The translations under genes were made by a program, and so were the position numbers. Below are positions 60,747 through 64,000 of a DNA stretch of 64,000 bases, piece by piece. The notes beneath the pieces are model-generated. The model was not told the origin of the DNA, ran no database searches, and saw nothing but the letters and a program-made list of their open reading frames with translations. The stretch spans positions 1 to 64,000 of the forward strand of contig DATKSK010000031.1 of NCBI GenBank assembly GCA_035531755.1. The letters run 5' to 3'. Source of the DNA: Acidimicrobiales bacterium. Its GTDB lineage: Bacteria > Actinomycetota > Acidimicrobiia > Acidimicrobiales > UBA8190. Numbering within the stretch: the first letter of the stretch is position 1; the number at the start of each line of letters is the position of its first letter.

Positions 60747-61661
60747 TCAGGGGGCCGGCGCCTCCGGCAGGTCCACGACCATCCCCTCGACGGCGCCGTC
60801 CACCCGGACGGGGCCGTCGGCGAAGGACTTCACCAGCACATCGATGTCGTCGTCGGTGCGCGGGGGGTCGTGGTGGAAGAGCAGGAGGCGCCGGGCCCCG
60901 CCGCGCGCCGCCAGGCGCGCCGCGTAGCCGGCCGAGGCGTGGCCGAAGCTCGCCCGGGTGGCCAGCTCCTCGTCGAGGTACTGGGCGTCGTGCAGGACGA
61001 GGTCGCAGCCTGCCACGAGGGCGAGGGCGGCCTCGTGGTACTCGCCGAGGCCGTCGGGCCCGGGGCCGAGGGCTGTCGGGCAGTGGTCCGACAGGTACGC
61101 CAGCGACGACGAGCCGTCCGAGATCCGGTAGCCGAAGGTGCGCCCACCCTTGTGGGGGATCTCGAGCGCCCGCACCGTGAAGCCCTCGATGTCGTGCGTG
61201 CCGGGCTCGAGCCCACAGAAGCGCCAGCTGCCGCGCAGCTCCGCCGGCGTGATGGGGAACGTGGGGGGGGACATGAAGCGCCGCAGCACCGTCTCGGAGT
61301 CACCCTGGGCGGGCAGGTACACGTCGCAGCGGGCGTCGGGCCGGTCGGCGGCGGCGAAGAACGGCAGCCCCTGGGTGTGGTCCCAGTGGAGATGGCCGAA
61401 CACGATGGCGCCCGCGAAGGGCTCGCCCCCGAGCAGCGGCGTCAGGCGGCGGATGCCGGTGCCGGCGTCGAGCACGAGGCTCGGGCGCTCGCCGTCGTGG
61501 GCCAGGGCCACGCACGACGTGTGGCCGCCGTAGCGGACGAAGTCGGGGCCGGGTGCGGGCGTGGACCCCCGGGCCCCGCAGATCGTCACCCGCACGGCCG
61601 GCCGCCCGCTCCCGGGGCGCGCGCCCGCCTCGTGCCCCGTGTCATGGCGTGATTTGGCCAC
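60747..61661 (-). CDS. metallo-beta-lactamase-fold hydrolase
   Basis: 304 residues. Metal motif HLHWDH (about residue 90), further ligands in AYLSDH and FHHDP; TICGARGSTPAPGPDFVRYGGHTS near the start resembles the phosphodiesterase/RNase Z-like and PhnP-like branch. A Zn- or Mn-dependent phosphodiesterase or esterase, cytoplasmic. Because of the cyclase and cNMP-domain proteins nearby, a cyclic-nucleotide phosphodiesterase role is conceivable but not shown. Confidence 0.87.
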   Translation of the reverse strand: MAKSRHDTGHEAGARPGSGRPAVRVTICGARGSTPAPGPDFVRYGGHTSCVALAHDGERPSLVLDAGTGIRRLTPLLGGEPFAGAIVFGHLHWDHTQGLPFFAAADRPDARCDVYLPAQGDSETVLRRFMSPPTFPITPAELRGSWRFCGLEPGTHDIEGFTVRALEIPHKGGRTFGYRISDGSSSLAYLSDHCPTALGPGPDGLGEYHEAALALVAGCDLVLHDAQYLDEELATRASFGHASAGYAARLAARGGARRLLLFHHDPPRTDDDIDVLVKSFADGPVRVDGAVEGMVVDLPEAPAP

Positions 61662-61819
61662 GGCCGCCGGGCCCGGTCAAGGGTGGACCCTGGTGTGCCG
61701 CCGGGGATACTGGCCACACCCGGCGGCGGCCGGGGTGCTGGCACCCGATGCCCCACACCGGCTGCCTTCATTGGACGCCGGTCCCCGATCGACCACACTG
61801 ACCCGGGGAGGTGGTGGTG

Positions 61820-64000
61820 GTGGGGGCGTTCAGACTGGTGTTCCGTGCCGAGCTGCGCCGGCGGTGGCGGTCGTGGCTCGCCCTGGCGGTGCTGATCGCC
61901 GTGGTCGGTGGCTTCGTGATGGCGGCGGCCGTCGCCGGGCGGCGAACGGCATCGGCGTTCCCGCGCTTCGTCGCCGCCTACGGTTTCGACAGCGCCGTCT
62001 ACGCCTACCAGCCGGTCCCGAAGATCGCCGCTCTCCCCGAGGTCACCTCGGCCCGCCTGGTGCGCGGGCCGGACAACGGGCAACCGACGTGTGCGTGCTC
62101 GGGCCAGATCGACTCGGTGACCTTCGGTGTCCTCGTTCCCCCCGCCGGGAAGCCCATCTTCAAGCTCGTGGCGGGACGGCTGCCGAACCCGTCGGCCCCC
62201 GACGAGGTGATCGCCGCCTACCCGCTGCAGCAGGTGGGCGTGCACATCGGGACGGTCATCCACGTACCGTTGTACGCGGCCTCGCAGCTCGACGCGTACA
62301 ACAACGCCACCGGCGCGCTGCCGACCCCCGCAGGCCCGGCGATGGCGTTCCGGGTCGTCGGGTTCGAGGCCTCGGAATTCGATTTCCCATCGGGCAGCAC
62401 GCCGTCCTACGACATCTCCACGAGCGCGGCGTTCGCTCGCACGGTCCTGCCCCGGACCGCGTACGGCGACGTGTACTTCGTCCGGCTGCGCCACGGCGCC
62501 GCCGACCTGCCGCGCTTCGACCACGACGTGAGCGCGCTGGGTGCCCAGGCCAGCAACCAGGACGCCGCCTTGGCGTCGATCGAGGCGTCGATCCATCCCC
62601 AGGCCGTCGGGTGGTGGATCCTCGCCGCCTTGGCCGCCCTCGTCGGCGTGGCCATCATCGGCCAGGCCCTGTTCCGCCAGAGCATCGTGGAGGCCCAGGA
62701 CTACCCCACCTTGGCGGTGCTCGGTCTCGAGCGCCGGGAGCTCGTCCTGCTCGGCCTGGCCCGGAACGCCGTGGTGGCGCTGTCCGGCGCCGTCGGGGCC
62801 GCGGCGGTGGCGGTGGCCATGTCCCCGATCGCCCCCCTCGGTGAAGCCCGGACGGCCGAGCCGTCGACCGGCGTCACCGTCGACCACCTCGTCGTGGGCC
62901 TGGGGGCGCTCGCCGTCGTGGTCGCGGTGGTGGCGCTCGGCACCTGGCCCGCGAGCCGGGCCGCGGGGACCCTGCGGCCCCGCGCCCGGGACGCGGCGTC
63001 ACGCCCGTCGACCGTGGTCACCCGTCTGGCCGCCGCCGGCGCGCCGCCGAGCGCGGTCGTGGGCGTCCGCAACGCCCTCGAGCGGCGCAGCGGCGGGACG
63101 ACCGTCCCCGTCGGCTCGGCCCTCCTCGGCACCGTCCTGGCTGTCGTCGCGCTGATCGGGACGGGGGTGTTCGGCGCCAGCCTGTCGCACCTCACGGCCA
63201 CGCCGCGGCTCTACGGCGACGATTACCAGCTCAACTTCACCAACCCCAACGGGGGCCCGCCCGACCCTGCCCTGCTCCACAGCCTGGAGCACGACCCGGC
63301 CGTGACGGCGATCACCGAGGGCTTCGCCGTCGAGGTCGCCGTGGGCAAGGTGTCGGTGGGGGCGGTGCTCGGGACCCCCGTGCGGGGGCCGCTCCTGCTC
63401 ACGTCGGTCCGTGGGCACGCACCGCGGGGCGACGGCCAGATCGGCCTCGGTGCCACCACGATGCGACAGGCCGGGGCCCATCTCGGGTCCGTGGTGCCCG
63501 TCACGGTGTCGACACCCTCAGGAGCCCGGCGCACGGTGCCGTTCCGGGTGGTGTCGCAGAACTCCTTCCCGGTGCTCGGCGGGGCTGTGAGCCTCGGGAC
63601 CGGTGCCGCCGTCACCCTGGCGGCGTACGAGGATGCCGCGTGCCCGCCGGGCCCCGGGCGCGCCGGGTGCGTACAGGCCTTCGTCTCCCAGCCGATCGGT
63701 GGCGGGATCCTGGCGAGCGTCGTCCCCGGTCCGCGGGGTCAGGCGGCCGTGCACCACTACTTCAGCGCCTACCGGGCCATCACCGCGCTCCCGATCGTCC
63801 CGACGTCGCTCGTGAACTTCGGGGAGGCGGTGAACTTCCCCCTGATCTTCGGGATCATGCTGGCCGTGTCGGGGGCCGCCACGTTGATCCACCTCCTGGT
63901 GGTGAGCGTGGCGCGCCGGCGCCAGGAGATCGGGCTCCTCAAGGCGTTGGGGTTCGTGAACAGCCAGGTCGCATCGTCGGTCATCTGGCAGGCCACGACC
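61820..64000 (+). CDS. FtsX-like ABC permease (truncated by window edge)
   Basis: At least 727 codons, open to the right edge with no stop. N-terminal helix WLALAVLIAVVGGFVMAAAV follows a basic stretch, then a large extracytoplasmic domain (about 45-265), three helices, a second external domain and, near the edge, FPLIFGIMLAVSGAATLIHL leading into ARRRQEIGLLKALGF, the FtsX cytoplasmic loop signature. GTG 61820 is chosen for its GGAGG (61807-61811) at good spacing; GTGs at 61817 and upstream are possible. Likely a macrolide/lipoprotein-type transporter subunit; the LolD-type ATPase at 56448 may power it. Confidence 0.85.
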   Translation, partial: MGAFRLVFRAELRRRWRSWLALAVLIAVVGGFVMAAAVAGRRTASAFPRFVAAYGFDSAVYAYQPVPKIAALPEVTSARLVRGPDNGQPTCACSGQIDSVTFGVLVPPAGKPIFKLVAGRLPNPSAPDEVIAAYPLQQVGVHIGTVIHVPLYAASQLDAYNNATGALPTPAGPAMAFRVVGFEASEFDFPSGSTPSYDISTSAAFARTVLPRTAYGDVYFVRLRHGAADLPRFDHDVSALGAQASNQDAALASIEASIHPQAVGWWILAALAALVGVAIIGQALFRQSIVEAQDYPTLAVLGLERRELVLLGLARNAVVALSGAVGAAAVAVAMSPIAPLGEARTAEPSTGVTVDHLVVGLGALAVVVAVVALGTWPASRAAGTLRPRARDAASRPSTVVTRLAAAGAPPSAVVGVRNALERRSGGTTVPVGSALLGTVLAVVALIGTGVFGASLSHLTATPRLYGDDYQLNFTNPNGGPPDPALLHSLEHDPAVTAITEGFAVEVAVGKVSVGAVLGTPVRGPLLLTSVRGHAPRGDGQIGLGATTMRQAGAHLGSVVPVTVSTPSGARRTVPFRVVSQNSFPVLGGAVSLGTGAAVTLAAYEDAACPPGPGRAGCVQAFVSQPIGGGILASVVPGPRGQAAVHHYFSAYRAITALPIVPTSLVNFGEAVNFPLIFGIMLAVSGAATLIHLLVVSVARRRQEIGLLKALGFVNSQVASSVIWQATT

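Noticed and set aside
61561-62844. 427-codon plus-strand frame at the right edge
   Set aside because: Arg-rich shifted-frame shadow of the FtsX-like permease, which reads in another frame from 61820 to the window edge without a stop.

Overview
High-GC chromosomal DNA from an actinobacterium, most likely an Acidimicrobiia-type lineage. This is inferred from codon bias, GTG/TTG starts with stop-start overlaps (ATGA, GTGA, TTGA), a mycothiol-dependent-enzyme homologue, Rpf-like and ECF42-type proteins, and several genes whose start codon lies only 6-10 nt after a TANNNT-like -10 box (short-leader or leaderless mRNAs). No rRNA, tRNA, CRISPR array, intact IS element or complete prophage was seen.

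Layout. (1) 1-8147, minus strand: a translationally coupled operon of four paralogous phytoene-desaturase-like FAD flavoproteins alternating with two SCP2-like lipid-carrier proteins and one unknown small protein; it continues past the left edge. (2) 8148-9545: gene-poor stretch, then a HigB/HigA-like toxin-antitoxin pair with a damaged toxin. (3) 9723-16435: secreted esterase, then an Fbp-type ferric-iron ABC importer (binding lipoprotein, fused permease, ATPase) coupled to an FTR1-like membrane protein and a small membrane protein. (4) 16691-29000: c-di-GMP enzyme, GNAT protein, and a rearranged zone of cell-envelope genes (SGNH hydrolase with neocarzinostatin-like domain, Rpf-like transglycosylase, OafA-type acyltransferase, MFS exporter) strewn with duplicated or broken fragments. 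(5) 29057-36386, plus: DGPF protein plus ECF42 sigma factor, GH92 lipoprotein, dienelactone hydrolase, CocE-like secreted hydrolase. (6) 36383-49787: ferredoxin/P450 pair, two large GGDEF-EAL proteins, acetyltransferase, SDR, a divergent TetR/mycothiol-enzyme pair around a palindromic operator, and a two-gene unit of a SAM-decarboxylase-like protein without its pyruvoyl serine followed by a FeeM/LuxI-like N-acyltransferase. (7) 50026-54835: enoyl-CoA hydratase, P450, cyclic-nucleotide-binding-domain protein and a fifth flavoprotein paralogue. (8) 54975-64000: signalling island with a REC-HTH-adenylate cyclase fusion, LolD-like ATPase, membrane histidine kinase, two more response regulators, an MBL-fold hydrolase and a truncated FtsX-type permease.

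Themes. Lipid or isoprenoid redox chemistry (five desaturase-like flavoproteins, two P450s, SCP2-like carriers, enoyl-CoA hydratase) and nucleotide second-messenger signalling (three GGDEF-EAL proteins, a class III cyclase, a cNMP-binding-domain protein) dominate. The two most unusual units are the four-flavoprotein/SCP2 operon at the left edge and the SpeD-like/FeeM-like pair at 44405-45759.
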